A stretch of DNA of 22,135 nucleotides from DASPTT01 sp035623275 (lineage in GTDB: Bacteria; Actinomycetota; Acidimicrobiia; Acidimicrobiales; UBA8190). Both the position numbers and the translations under genes were made by a program. The DNA lies in the NCBI GenBank assembly GCA_035623275.1, contig DASPTT010000050.1:1-22135 (forward strand), written 5' to 3'. The notes under the pieces were generated by a model, which searched no databases, was not told the origin of the DNA, and saw nothing but the letters and a program-made list of their open reading frames with translations. Below, piece by piece: positions 7,418-15,272 of this stretch (positions are counted from its first letter, which is position 1; the number at the start of each line of letters is the position of its first letter).

Positions 7418-8473
7418 GTGGGGAAGCGGTGGCGGCACCGTCCGCCCGGATCGACCTGGGGGGACTGGGGCGAGGACGACGAACTGGGCCGGATCAACCT
7501 CCTCACCCCCGACAAGGTCCTCCAGGGCGTGCGCGAGGTCGAGGCCGGTCTCAGCTTCTGCCTGAGCCTGCCCCTCGACTTCCCCGGCGGCACTGCCCTC
7601 AATCAGCGGCGGCACCCGCCCGTCCTGACGCCGACCGAGGACATGCGGGGCAACCCCGGCACCTTCTACAACGTGCACATGAGCGGGATGGACGAGGGGG
7701 ACCCCCGCTACGTGGACGTCTGGGCCGACGACGTCGTCACGCTGTCGCTGCAGTACTCGACGCAATGGGACTCCCTCGCCCACGTCGGCGCCGAGTTCGA
7801 CGCCGACGGTGACGGGGTCGAGGAGCCCGTGTACTACAACGGCTATCGAGCCGACGTCGACCTCGTCGGGCCGAGGCCGGACGCGGCGGGGGACGGAGGC
7901 CGGCACCTGTGCTTCGCACACCACCTCGGCCTGGAGCACATGGCCGCCACCGGCGTCCAGGGGCGCGGCGTGCTCGTCGACCTGGCCCACCACCTCGGCC
8001 ACGACTGGCACGGCGTGGACCTGCAGACGCTGCGGGAGGTCATGGCGGCCGACGGGGTGGTGGTGGAGCCGGGCGACATGCTGCTGCTGCACACCGGCTT
8101 CGCCACCAAGGTCCTGGAGTGGGACCGCCACCCGGACCCGGTGAAGATCCACGCCATGTGCACCTATCTCGACGCCCGGGACGAGGCGCTGCTGCAGTGG
8201 ATCGCCGACTCGCAGATCTCGGCGCTGGTGGCCGACAACTACGCGGTGGAGGGGCTGGTGGGCAGGGACAAGGACCCCAGCCGCCACTCGTTCCTCCCGA
8301 TCCACCACCTCTGCCTGTTCCGGCTGGGCGTCCCCCTCGGGGAGATGTGGTACCTGCACGAGCTGGCGTCGTGGCTGCGCACGCAGGGCCGCAGCCGCTT
8401 CCTGCTCACCGCGCCGCCGCTGCGGTTGCCGGGCGCGGTGGGCTCGCCCCTGACGCCCGTGGCCACCGTCTGA
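7418..8473 (+). CDS. Cyclase-family (kynurenine formamidase-like) hydrolase
   Basis: A 351-aa protein of the 'cyclase' metal-dependent hydrolase fold (PF04199 type), whose members hydrolyse amide or lactam bonds, such as N-formylkynurenine or isatin. The metal-binding segment reads QYSTQWDSLAHVG, with Asp118 and His122; the usual HxGTHxD is replaced by the TQWDxLAH form seen in long members of the family. Conserved WGDxDELGRINLLT at the N-terminus and DNYAVEG and HHLCLFRLGVPLGE towards the C-terminus support this. GTG 7418 is preferred because GGGAGG at 7405-7410 is 7 nt upstream; ATG 7412 is only 1 nt away from it. Longer starts translate the tandem repeat. It is divergent from the amidohydrolase across operator 3. 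Confidence 0.85.
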   Translation: MGKRWRHRPPGSTWGDWGEDDELGRINLLTPDKVLQGVREVEAGLSFCLSLPLDFPGGTALNQRRHPPVLTPTEDMRGNPGTFYNVHMSGMDEGDPRYVDVWADDVVTLSLQYSTQWDSLAHVGAEFDADGDGVEEPVYYNGYRADVDLVGPRPDAAGDGGRHLCFAHHLGLEHMAATGVQGRGVLVDLAHHLGHDWHGVDLQTLREVMAADGVVVEPGDMLLLHTGFATKVLEWDRHPDPVKIHAMCTYLDARDEALLQWIADSQISALVADNYAVEGLVGRDKDPSRHSFLPIHHLCLFRLGVPLGEMWYLHELASWLRTQGRSRFLLTAPPLRLPGAVGSPLTPVATV

Positions 8474-8510
8474 AGGGCGGTGGCACGCGCCCGGACGCGG
8501 CGCCGGCTGC

Positions 8511-10208
8511 TCAGGCGGAGGTGCCGGTGAGATCCGTCGAGCGGTCCGTCGCGCGGTCCGTCGAGCGGTCCGAGGAGCGGGACATGCGGAACGCCGCGTA
8601 GTCGCTCTGAAGCACCTCGGCGATCATGGCGAAGAGCTTGGGCCGTCCGCCCGAGTTGAGGAGGTACTTGCGGGGCTTTCCCGGGATGTTGGTCCCGAAG
8701 TAGTAGCTGATCTCGCCGAAATTGGACTTCGAGGCGTTGCGGTCGACCATGCTCGTCCACCGCTCCTGCGCCTCGCGGCCCACCTCGACCGTGTCGTAGC
8801 CGTGGTCACGCACGTAGACGATCGTCTCCGTGACGAAGTCCACCTGGTCACCGTTGTAGCGGGGGTTGTTGCCCGCCGCGGCATGCGGCCCGCCGGGGAA
8901 GAAGAGGTTCGGGAACCCGGCCGTCTGGACGCCGAGGAACGTCCGCGGGCCGTCGGCCCAGTCGTCCGCCAGCGCGAGCCCGTCCCGGCCGCGGATGCCC
9001 ATGCGCAGGAGGGCGCCGGTGCCGAAGTCGAAGCCGGTCGCCCACACCACGATGTCGAACTCCCGGATGCCCTCGGCCGTCTCGATCCCGTTCGGGGTGA
9101 CCCGGAGGATCGGCGTCTCCTTCAGGTCGACCAGCATCACATCGGGGAGGTTGAACGCCTCGTAGTAGCCGTGCACGAAGGGAGGACGCTTCTCGGCGAA
9201 ACGGTGGTCCTTGGGGATCAGCTTCTCGGCGGTGGCCGGGTCCCGCACGATGCCGCGCACCTTGCCGGCGAGGAATTCGCACCACTCGGCGTTGGCGGCC
9301 GGGTCGACCATCAGATCGGTGTAGTGGCTGATGAGCTTGGAGAACCCCGGGCTGTTCCACATCTGCTCGAAGAAGGCCAGCCGCTCCTCCTCCGGGTCGT
9401 CGTAGGTGGCACGGTCGTGCGCCCCGTGGAGGAACCCGGCGGGGGACGTGTTGAGCGTCTCGCACATCGCGTCGAAGTCGGCCCGGAGCTTCGCCTGCTC
9501 GTCTGGTGCGATGGGCGCGTTGTTGAGCGGTGTGCACCAGTTGGCGGTGCGTTGGTAGACGGTGAGGGAGGCCACCTCGCCGGCGATGACCGGGATCAGC
9601 TGGACACCGCTCGACCCGGTGCCGATGACGGCGACCCGCTTGCCGGCGAAGTCGACCGGCGTCGTCGGCCACAGCCCCGTGTGGTACGACTCGCCACGGA
9701 AGTCCTCGCGCCCGGGCACGTCGGGGAAGTACGGCACCGACAACACGCCGGTGGCGGCGACGAGAACGCGCGTCCGGACCTCGCCGCCGTCGCCGGTCAC
9801 CACCCGCCACGTGCCCGACGGCTCGTCGTAGGTCGCCGAGATCACCTTGGCGCCGAAGCGCATGTGGCGCCGTAGGTCGAAGCGGTCGACCACGTGGTTG
9901 AGGTAGCGCTCGATCTCGGGCTGGCCGGCGAAGTGCTCCTGCCACTCCCATTCGTCGAACAACTCCCTCGAGAACAGGAAGGCGTAGGTGTAGCTCTCGG
10001 AGTCGAACCGGGCCCCGGGGTAGCGGTTCCAGTACCAGGTGCCCCCCACCCCGTCGCCGGCCTCGACCAGCTGCACCGAGAACCCGGCCTCGCGGGCGCG
10101 GTAGAGCTGGTAGATGCCCGTGATGCCGGCGCCGACGACCAGCACGTCGACGTCGGGAGCGGGCGGGCCCGGGGACTGGCCGGATGCTGGTTCGGGTGAG
10201 GTCGTCAT
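8511..10208 (-). CDS. Baeyer-Villiger-type flavin monooxygenase
   Basis: A 565-aa FAD- and NADPH-dependent monooxygenase. Seen are the FAD Rossmann motif GAGITG (26-31), GTWYWNRYPGARFD (57-69), the Baeyer-Villiger fingerprint FRGESYHTGLWP (170-181, pattern FxGxxxHxxxWP) and the NADPH motif GTGSSG (196-201). It would insert oxygen beside a ketone to give an ester or lactone, as cyclohexanone and steroid monooxygenases do. The C-terminus carries an odd charged tail, SSDRSTDRATDRSTD, encoded by a 12-bp repeat. The ATG at 10206-10208 starts MTTSPEP; a short Pro-rich N-tail precedes the FAD motif. The gene is divergent from the Rieske oxygenase across operator 4, so both oxygenases are probably induced together. 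Its ketone substrate is unknown. Confidence 0.92.
   Translation of the reverse strand: MTTSPEPASGQSPGPPAPDVDVLVVGAGITGIYQLYRAREAGFSVQLVEAGDGVGGTWYWNRYPGARFDSESYTYAFLFSRELFDEWEWQEHFAGQPEIERYLNHVVDRFDLRRHMRFGAKVISATYDEPSGTWRVVTGDGGEVRTRVLVAATGVLSVPYFPDVPGREDFRGESYHTGLWPTTPVDFAGKRVAVIGTGSSGVQLIPVIAGEVASLTVYQRTANWCTPLNNAPIAPDEQAKLRADFDAMCETLNTSPAGFLHGAHDRATYDDPEEERLAFFEQMWNSPGFSKLISHYTDLMVDPAANAEWCEFLAGKVRGIVRDPATAEKLIPKDHRFAEKRPPFVHGYYEAFNLPDVMLVDLKETPILRVTPNGIETAEGIREFDIVVWATGFDFGTGALLRMGIRGRDGLALADDWADGPRTFLGVQTAGFPNLFFPGGPHAAAGNNPRYNGDQVDFVTETIVYVRDHGYDTVEVGREAQERWTSMVDRNASKSNFGEISYYFGTNIPGKPRKYLLNSGGRPKLFAMIAEVLQSDYAAFRMSRSSDRSTDRATDRSTDLTGTSA
8533..8580. repeat. 12-bp tandem repeat in the monooxygenase C-terminal tail
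   Basis: Four head-to-tail 12-bp units near TCCGTCGAGCGG (units 2 and 4 are variants). On the minus strand they encode the repeated RSSD-RSTD-RATD-RSTD tail, which is outside the folded enzyme and probably disordered. Confidence 0.85.
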
Positions 10209-10269
10209 ACGGGATCGCGCCGGGCGCGGCGTGTTGCGATGTCAGCCGGGGGGCCCGGCGCCAGGGCCT

Positions 10270-10289
10270 TGTACCGACCGGTTGGTATA
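10270..10289. promoter_or_regulatory. Operator 4 between the two oxygenase genes
   Basis: A 20-bp palindrome-like site: TGTACCG, ACCGGT, TGGTATA. The core TACCGACCGGTTGGTA is symmetric except for one pair. It is nearly identical (19 of 20) to the complement of operator 3 and contains TGTACCGA (10270-10277). TAGGGT at 10288-10293 is a TANNNT -10 candidate for the Rieske gene and overlaps the site edge. Confidence 0.78.
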
Positions 10290-10328
10290 GGGTACTCGCC
10301 AGGACCGTCCGAGAGGAAAGGCGGCGGC

Positions 10329-11693
10329 GTGGCGATCATGGATCGGAAGTGGTCGGCGCTCCCGGTGCCCCACGCCATGGAGCTGCCGGACCGGGTCCCC
10401 AAGGAGCGGTACTACGACCCGGACTTCTACCGGATGGAAGTCGAGCTCCTGTGGCCGCGTGTGTGGCAGATGGCCTGTCGCCTCGAGGAGATCCCGAGGC
10501 CGAACGACTTCATCGTGTACGAATTCCTCGACCAGTCCCTCGTCGTGGTGCGCACCGACGACCTCGGGGTGCAGGCGTTCCACAACGCCTGCCGCCACCG
10601 GGGGGTCCAGGTCGCGCAGGGACGCGGGACCTGCGACAGTGGGTTCACCTGCCCGTTCCACGGGTGGTGCTACCGCTCGGACGGAAAGAACACCTTCGTC
10701 TCGAGGCCCAAGACCTTCAGCGAGCACAACCTGCAGCCCGGGGACCTCGACCTGACGCCGGTGCGCTGCGAGGTGTGGGGCGGGTGCGCCTGGATCAACC
10801 TCAGCGACGAGGCCCCGCCGCTGCGCCAGTGCCTCGAGCCGGTGGCCGCCGTCCTCGACGCCTGGAAGGTCGAGTCGCTGCGGGCCGAGTGGTGGTACGC
10901 GTGCCGGCTCCCGGCGAACTGGAAGCTCGCCCAAGAGGCCTTCCAGGAGCAGTACCACGTGATCCAGTCGCACCCCCAGCTCGTGCTTCCGGACCGGATC
11001 CCGCGCCGGGACCGTCCCTTCGACCCCCGGAAGTGGCTCGACGCCGAGCTGCAGTACCTCCGGATGATGAGCGAGGGCATGAACGGGATGGTGCACGCGA
11101 CCGACCTGCGCATCGCCGAACGGCTGGAGCGGGAGATCGAGCTGCCGGCCGACCCCGAGCTGGCCATGTCGACGTGGCACCGCACGCTCAACGACGCCGT
11201 CGTCGCCTGGCACCGCGCCGAGGGCCACGACGTCCCCGATCTCAACGAGCTCGAAGCGCAGTCGATGAACGAGCCGATGGGTTACTGCTTCCCCCACTAC
11301 TTCGTGCTCCCCATGTACTCGGGCGCCTCCGCGTACCGGTTCCGGCCGCTCGGGCCGGAGGAGACGCTGATGGAGATCTGGTCGCTGGCCCGGTTCCCGG
11401 AGGGGAGCGAGCCCGAGGCGCCGCCGCCCCCCGAGGTGTGGCAGCACGACGACGAGCGGTGGCCGCCCATCCCCGCCCAGGACTTCTCCAACATCCCCAG
11501 GCAGCAGCGGGGCCTGCACGCCAAGAGCTTCGAGTACCTGCGCCTCTCCGAGCAGATCGAAGGGCACATCTCGAACAACCACCGGGTCATCGACGGGTTC
11601 CTGGCCGGACTTCCCTACGACCGGCTGCTCCCGGCGATGCGGTCGGTGAACGTGAACCCGCTCGAGATGCCGATCGTCGACGTCGAGCTGTGA
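10329..11693 (+). CDS. Rieske-type aromatic ring-hydroxylating oxygenase, alpha subunit
   Basis: A 454-aa non-haem iron oxygenase large subunit. The Rieske [2Fe-2S] ligands are Cys88-x-His90 and Cys108-x2-His111 (CRH...CPFH). The mononuclear iron site follows as NWKLAQEAFQEQYHVIQSH with His210 and His215. It would hydroxylate or demethylate an aromatic or steroid-like substrate using electrons from a ferredoxin and reductase. No small beta subunit, ferredoxin or reductase gene is in the window, so it must borrow these. GTG 10329 is preferred since AAAGG ends 7 nt upstream at 10321; ATG 10338 is the alternative. Length matches family members. It is divergent from the Baeyer-Villiger enzyme over operator 4, and a decayed ORF overlaps its stop codon. 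Confidence 0.92.
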   Translation: MAIMDRKWSALPVPHAMELPDRVPKERYYDPDFYRMEVELLWPRVWQMACRLEEIPRPNDFIVYEFLDQSLVVVRTDDLGVQAFHNACRHRGVQVAQGRGTCDSGFTCPFHGWCYRSDGKNTFVSRPKTFSEHNLQPGDLDLTPVRCEVWGGCAWINLSDEAPPLRQCLEPVAAVLDAWKVESLRAEWWYACRLPANWKLAQEAFQEQYHVIQSHPQLVLPDRIPRRDRPFDPRKWLDAELQYLRMMSEGMNGMVHATDLRIAERLEREIELPADPELAMSTWHRTLNDAVVAWHRAEGHDVPDLNELEAQSMNEPMGYCFPHYFVLPMYSGASAYRFRPLGPEETLMEIWSLARFPEGSEPEAPPPPEVWQHDDERWPPIPAQDFSNIPRQQRGLHAKSFEYLRLSEQIEGHISNNHRVIDGFLAGLPYDRLLPAMRSVNVNPLEMPIVDVEL

Positions 11694-11830
11694 GCACGCC
11701 CATCCGGACGTCCGCCGAGGTGGCCGAGGGGGTGCGCTCAACACCCTCGTCACCCAGTGGAGCGACGACGAGGCCAGTGCCGTCAGCGACGTCGTGGCGC
11801 TTCCACCGGCGGCGGGCCGAGTTCGCCTAG
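11690..11830 (+). pseudogene. Small coupled ORF, probably a decayed gene remnant
   Basis: A GTG overlaps the Rieske stop (GTGA) and opens a 46-residue frame beginning MSTPIRTSAEVAEGVR, a plausible protein start. After that the frame becomes low-complexity (STPSSPSGATTRP), while another frame from about 11734 reads like real protein (LNTLVTQWSDDEASAVSD). The first frame then ends RRRAEFA. Such frame-hopping suggests a small gene damaged by indels. I do not recognise the family. It could also be a short non-coding tail. It is the only content of the 150-bp gap before the LLM gene. Confidence 0.35.
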
Positions 11831-11843
11831 CGGCGGCGACCGA

Positions 11844-12671
11844 TCACCCGGTGAAGTCCGGCATCACCTCGCGCACGAACCGCTCGATCTGGGGCGCGCC
11901 CGTCTCGGGCCAGCCGCACACCAGGTAGCCGTAGCCCGCGTCGTGCCACTTGGCGGCGTGCTTGCGCGCCGTGTCCAGGTCGTCGAGCGAGAGCGACCCG
12001 GCACGGAGGATGTCGGCGGGGTCCCTGCCGGCCCTGGTGGCGAGCTCGTCGACGCGCTCGGACGCCTCGCGCAGGGAGTTCGGCGAGCCGAAGGCGTGCC
12101 ACACGTCCGCATACTTGGCCACCAGCGGCAGCGTCCGGCGGGGGCCGGTCCCGCCGATCCAGATGGGCGGATGTGGCCGTTGCACCGGCGTCGGCCGCAA
12201 CTGCGCGTCGTGCAGGGACACGACCCGTCCCTGGTAGGAGACCACCTCGCCGGTGAAGAGGCGGGTGACGATCTCGAGGGTGTCCTCCAGCAACGCGGAG
12301 CGCTCGCCGATGGGCGGGAAGGGGATGCCGAGCTCGTGGTGCTCCTTGTCGAACCAGGCCGCGCCGAGGGCCAGTTCGAGCCGGCCGTGTGACGCGTGGT
12401 CGATGGTGATGGCCTGCGCGGCGAGCACCGACGGGTGCCGGTACGTCACGCCGGTGACGAGCAGACCGAGCCGGATGCGTGTCGTGGCCCCGGCGAGGGC
12501 GGCAAGCGTCGTCATGCCCTCGAACGCCTCGCCCGGTCCCTTCCCGTACATGGGCTGGAAGTGGTCGAACCCCCAGACGCCGTCGAAGCCCCATTCCTCG
12601 GCGAGCCGCACACGGCGTACCAGCTCGTCCCACGGCATGCGCTGCTGTGCCACATCGAGTCCGAATCGCAT
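11844..12671 (-). CDS. LLM-class, probably F420-dependent, oxidoreductase
   Basis: A 275-aa luciferase-like monooxygenase-fold protein. Such actinobacterial members mostly transfer hydride with coenzyme F420, though FMN use cannot be excluded. Seen are MRFGLDVAQQRMPWDELVRRVRLAEEWGFDGVW at the start, the IRLGLLVTGVTYRHPSVLAAQAITIDHASHGRLELALGAAW block (roughly 65-105) and the RPHPPIWIGGTG strand-loop, all hallmarks of the family. The ATG at 12671 fits the normal N-terminus; in-frame GTGs at 12683 and 12689 would add 4-6 residues, and none has a clear ribosome site. It is divergent from the tandem TetR regulator, which may control it. The substrate is unknown; reduction or oxidation of an alcohol, ketone or enoyl group is possible. 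Confidence 0.88.
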   Translation of the reverse strand: MRFGLDVAQQRMPWDELVRRVRLAEEWGFDGVWGFDHFQPMYGKGPGEAFEGMTTLAALAGATTRIRLGLLVTGVTYRHPSVLAAQAITIDHASHGRLELALGAAWFDKEHHELGIPFPPIGERSALLEDTLEIVTRLFTGEVVSYQGRVVSLHDAQLRPTPVQRPHPPIWIGGTGPRRTLPLVAKYADVWHAFGSPNSLREASERVDELATRAGRDPADILRAGSLSLDDLDTARKHAAKWHDAGYGYLVCGWPETGAPQIERFVREVMPDFTG

Positions 12672-12846
12672 ATTCCGAGACACTGTCACACCGTGTGCAG
12701 GACCTCAATCGGTGGAGGGCGAATCCCCTCGCGGATCGGCTCGCCAGGGCGGAACGTCGGCCGGACGGCGAATGGTGTTAAATCGTACGTCCAGTGCAGC
12801 GGTGCCAAATGCGTGACCATCGACGGCGCGAGGAGCGTGTCCTGAC
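12672..12846. other. Intergenic region between LLM and tandem TetR genes
   Basis: 175 bp. There is a short palindrome CACACCGTGTG at 12687-12697 next to the LLM start, and a TTAAAT-like AT-rich island near 12778-12783 that could be a -10 element for the regulator. AGGAG at 12831-12835 precedes the GTG at 12847 by 11 nt. The TCGGTACA operator of the left block is absent here, so this pair appears to be outside that regulon. No firm promoter was assigned. Confidence 0.3.
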
Positions 12847-14148
12847 GTGACGACCAAGCACCCGAGGCCCGGCGGGAGCAGCGGTCTCAGCCTCCTCGGC
12901 GCCGCGGATCCGCACCTGGCCCGTCGGGACGAGATCCTCGAGACCGCATCCCAGCTGTTCGCCTCACGTGGCCTTCGCACATCGCTGCAGGAGATCGCCG
13001 ACGCGTGCGGCATCAAGCCCGGGAGCCTGTACCACCATTTCGACTCCAAGGAAGCGATCGTCGTCGAGCTGGTCCACCGATATCACGCCGAGCTCGACCG
13101 GATCGCCGACACCGTGCGCGCGGAGCTGAAGGGCACGGAACCCGGCGACATCACCGGTACCATCACGGCGTTGGGGACGGCCGTCGCCGAGTGCGCAGTG
13201 CGCCACAGCGTGGCCGTGCACTTCAGCTTCAACGAGCCGCCGGCCGGCGCAGGGCCGGAGCTCGTCAAGATGGCGAACCGGACGCCGCGCGGGATCGAGG
13301 CGGCGATGCTCCAGGCCTTGGAGATCGGCCGCGCGGGCGGGGTCATCCGGCCCGGCGTCGACCTGGCCATGCTCGCCGACCGGATGTGCCAGACGATGCT
13401 CCACGTGGGCCTCGGGTTCTTCCATCGGTTCGCCGCGGTCGACCGCGTCGCAGCCGCGTTGTGCGGGATCCTGCTCCATGGTGTGGCGGCAACGCCGCCG
13501 AAGACGGCCGAGCTGGACCGGTCGGACGCCCTCGCGGCGGTGGAGCGGGTCATCGAGCACTGGCACGAGGGCGACGAGGTTGCCGACGACGACCGGGCCG
13601 CGTCCATCCGGGCCGTCGCCCGGGCGGAGTTCGGCCGTCGAGGCTACGAGGTCACGACCGTGCGGGACATCGCCTCCGCCGCGGGGATGAGCACCGGGAG
13701 CGTCTACCGGGTGATCGGCTCGAAGGAAGAGCTCCTGACCTCGATCATGCGGTCCTTCTTCGAGAAGTCCGTCGCCGGATGGGACGCCGCGTTCGCCTCG
13801 GACTCCACGCCGCTCGAGAAGCTGGACGCGGTGGCCTGGCTCCACATCAACGTCATGGACCGCTTCAACGACGAGTTCAAGATCCAGCTGGCGTGGCAAC
13901 GCCAGTCCCCGCCGGACACCATCGACCTCGGGTGGTCGTTCTCGGCCTTGTTGCGCCGTCTGACGGCGTTGCTGCGGGAAGGGGAGGCGTCGGGCCAGCT
14001 GCGCCTCGACCAGGGACCGACGCCGCTGATGGCCCGGTGCGTGGTGGAGCTGACCTGGGTCCCCGAGCACATCATCGAGGAAGCCGGGAAACGAGGTGCG
14101 CTCAAGCACCAACGTGACGTCGTGCTCCGAGGCGTGGCGAAGCGGTAG
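12847..14148 (+). CDS. Tandem double-TetR transcriptional regulator
   Basis: A 433-aa protein containing two complete TetR-type units in one chain. The first helix-turn-helix is around residues 44-66 (RTSLQEIADACGIKPGSLYHHF followed by DSKEAIV). The second is around 270-296 (TTVRDIASAAGMSTGSVYRV, then SKEELL). Each is followed by a helical ligand-binding-like domain. Typical TetR proteins are about 200 aa, so this is a duplication/fusion like M. tuberculosis Mce3R, a known double-TetR repressor of lipid-related genes. Such a monomer could act as a pseudo-dimer and recognise non-palindromic or composite sites. GTG 12847 is weakly supported by AGGAG at 12831. It converges on SDR3 with 5 bp between and is divergent from the LLM gene. 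Its targets are unknown; SDR3 and the LLM gene are the nearest candidates. Confidence 0.9.
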   Translation: MTTKHPRPGGSSGLSLLGAADPHLARRDEILETASQLFASRGLRTSLQEIADACGIKPGSLYHHFDSKEAIVVELVHRYHAELDRIADTVRAELKGTEPGDITGTITALGTAVAECAVRHSVAVHFSFNEPPAGAGPELVKMANRTPRGIEAAMLQALEIGRAGGVIRPGVDLAMLADRMCQTMLHVGLGFFHRFAAVDRVAAALCGILLHGVAATPPKTAELDRSDALAAVERVIEHWHEGDEVADDDRAASIRAVARAEFGRRGYEVTTVRDIASAAGMSTGSVYRVIGSKEELLTSIMRSFFEKSVAGWDAAFASDSTPLEKLDAVAWLHINVMDRFNDEFKIQLAWQRQSPPDTIDLGWSFSALLRRLTALLREGEASGQLRLDQGPTPLMARCVVELTWVPEHIIEEAGKRGALKHQRDVVLRGVAKR

Positions 14149-14153
14149 CGCGC

Positions 14154-15092
14154 TCAGGTGGTGATGCCCAGCCGCCCGCAGACCCCTGCCACCTCGTCGA
14201 AGATCGACGTCGGGACGATGAAGGGCTCGGTCGCCGACACCGCGGCGAGGTGTGTCTCGATGTCCTCCGCCGAGGGTGTGGACCCTTTGTCTGCGACCCA
14301 GCCCGCGCCGATCCCGACGAACACGCGCGCGAAGCGGCCGGCGCAGGCGGAGTAATTGTGATGCGTCAAGGTGCAGGACCTGCTGGCCAGGAAGGTCACC
14401 AGCGGGACGACCAGGTCCGGATCGATCGCCCGCATGAAGCCCGATGCCTCCCGCAGCGCTTCCGCTTCCGCCTCCCCGAGGGTCGAGGTCACCATCCGCG
14501 AGTAGCCGAACGGGAGCACCGTGTTCGCCAGGATCCCGTGGGGCTCGCCCTCGATGGCGATCACGTTCGTCAGGCCCATCACGCCCGCCTTGGCCGCGGC
14601 GTAGTGGGCGCTGCTGGGCTGCCCGAAGAGCCCGGCAGAGGATGCGATGAAGACGAAGCGGCCGTAGCCCTGCGCCTTCATGGCCCGGAATGCGGGCTGG
14701 CCGAGGTGGAACGCGCCGTCCAGGTGGACGCGCAGCATGCGCCGCCAATCGGCCGACGACAGCTCCTCGAAGCTCGTGGTGTGGAAGATCCCGGCGTTGG
14801 AGACGACGGCATCGACTCGGCCGTAGCTCTCCAGCGCGCACCGCACGATCGCCTCACCCCCCTCGGGCGTCTCCACCGAGTCGTGGGACGCGACCGCGGT
14901 GCCTCCCGCGGCCCTGATCTCCCCGACGACCCCGTCGGCGACCGACGGGTCGGCGCCGTTGCCCTCCACAGAGCCGCCGAGGTCGTTGACGACCACGGAT
15001 GCACCGCGTCGGGCCAGCTCGATGGCGTACAACCGGCCGAGGCCACGGCCGGCGCCGGTGACGATCACTGCCTGCTCGTGGAAGTCGATCAT
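14154..15092 (-). CDS. SDR-family oxidoreductase, HSD17B4-like (SDR3)
   Basis: A 312-aa paralogue of SDR2. Seen are TGAGRGLG at 12-19, the VVVNDLGGS loop, SNAG in place of NNAG, the SSAG serine region and YAAAK. The extended C-terminus has CAGRFARVF, matching SDR2's AGRFARMF. It probably oxidises a 3-hydroxyacyl-CoA or a cyclic alcohol with NAD. ATG 15090-15092 was chosen because GAGGGAG lies about 9 nt upstream and MIDFHEQAVIVTG is a normal start; an ATG 18 codons earlier (MGSTGATGTTKAA) would add an unconserved tail. It is divergent from the NorD-like gene, sharing a 180-bp promoter region. Confidence 0.88.
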   Translation of the reverse strand: MIDFHEQAVIVTGAGRGLGRLYAIELARRGASVVVNDLGGSVEGNGADPSVADGVVGEIRAAGGTAVASHDSVETPEGGEAIVRCALESYGRVDAVVSNAGIFHTTSFEELSSADWRRMLRVHLDGAFHLGQPAFRAMKAQGYGRFVFIASSAGLFGQPSSAHYAAAKAGVMGLTNVIAIEGEPHGILANTVLPFGYSRMVTSTLGEAEAEALREASGFMRAIDPDLVVPLVTFLASRSCTLTHHNYSACAGRFARVFVGIGAGWVADKGSTPSAEDIETHLAAVSATEPFIVPTSIFDEVAGVCGRLGITT

Positions 15093-15206
15093 CGGGGTCC
15101 GCTCCCTCGCGGCCTTGGTCGTTCCCGTGGCACCCGTGGAACCCATGCGGGCCGGAACCGAAGAGTTGTTCCGCACCCTATCGCGTCGCTCGTCGGCCAC
15201 GATCCG

Positions 15207-15236
15207 ATTGACCCTCCACGGTGTGGTCAATACGCT
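15207..15236 (+). promoter_or_regulatory. Promoter with overlapping operator for the NorD/NorQ-like genes
   Basis: TTGACC (15208-15213), a 17-nt spacer, then TACGCT (15231-15236) make a good sigma-70-type promoter about 37 nt before the NorD-like GTG. A perfect inverted repeat ATTGACC - 11 nt - GGTCAAT (15207-15213 / 15225-15231) coincides with the -35 and spacer, so a dimeric regulator would control it. This repeat differs from the TCGGTACA operators of the left block. Confidence 0.6.
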
Positions 15237-15272
15237 CGGAACGATGGTGAGGCCGGTGCGCCCGGGGAACGC

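Noticed and set aside
8475..8492. Hairpin GGGCG/CGCCC between the convergent cyclase and monooxygenase genes as terminator
   Set aside because: A 5-bp stem with no U-tract is expected by chance at this GC content.
12687..12697. CACACCGTGTG palindrome as operator for the LLM gene
   Set aside because: Arms are only 5 bp, it is found once, and it overlaps possible start codons. It is mentioned only in the intergenic description.
14250..15272. N-terminal extension of the NorD-like frame across SDR3
   Set aside because: It is antisense to an intact SDR, and a promoter and inverted repeat lie between it and GTG 15273.
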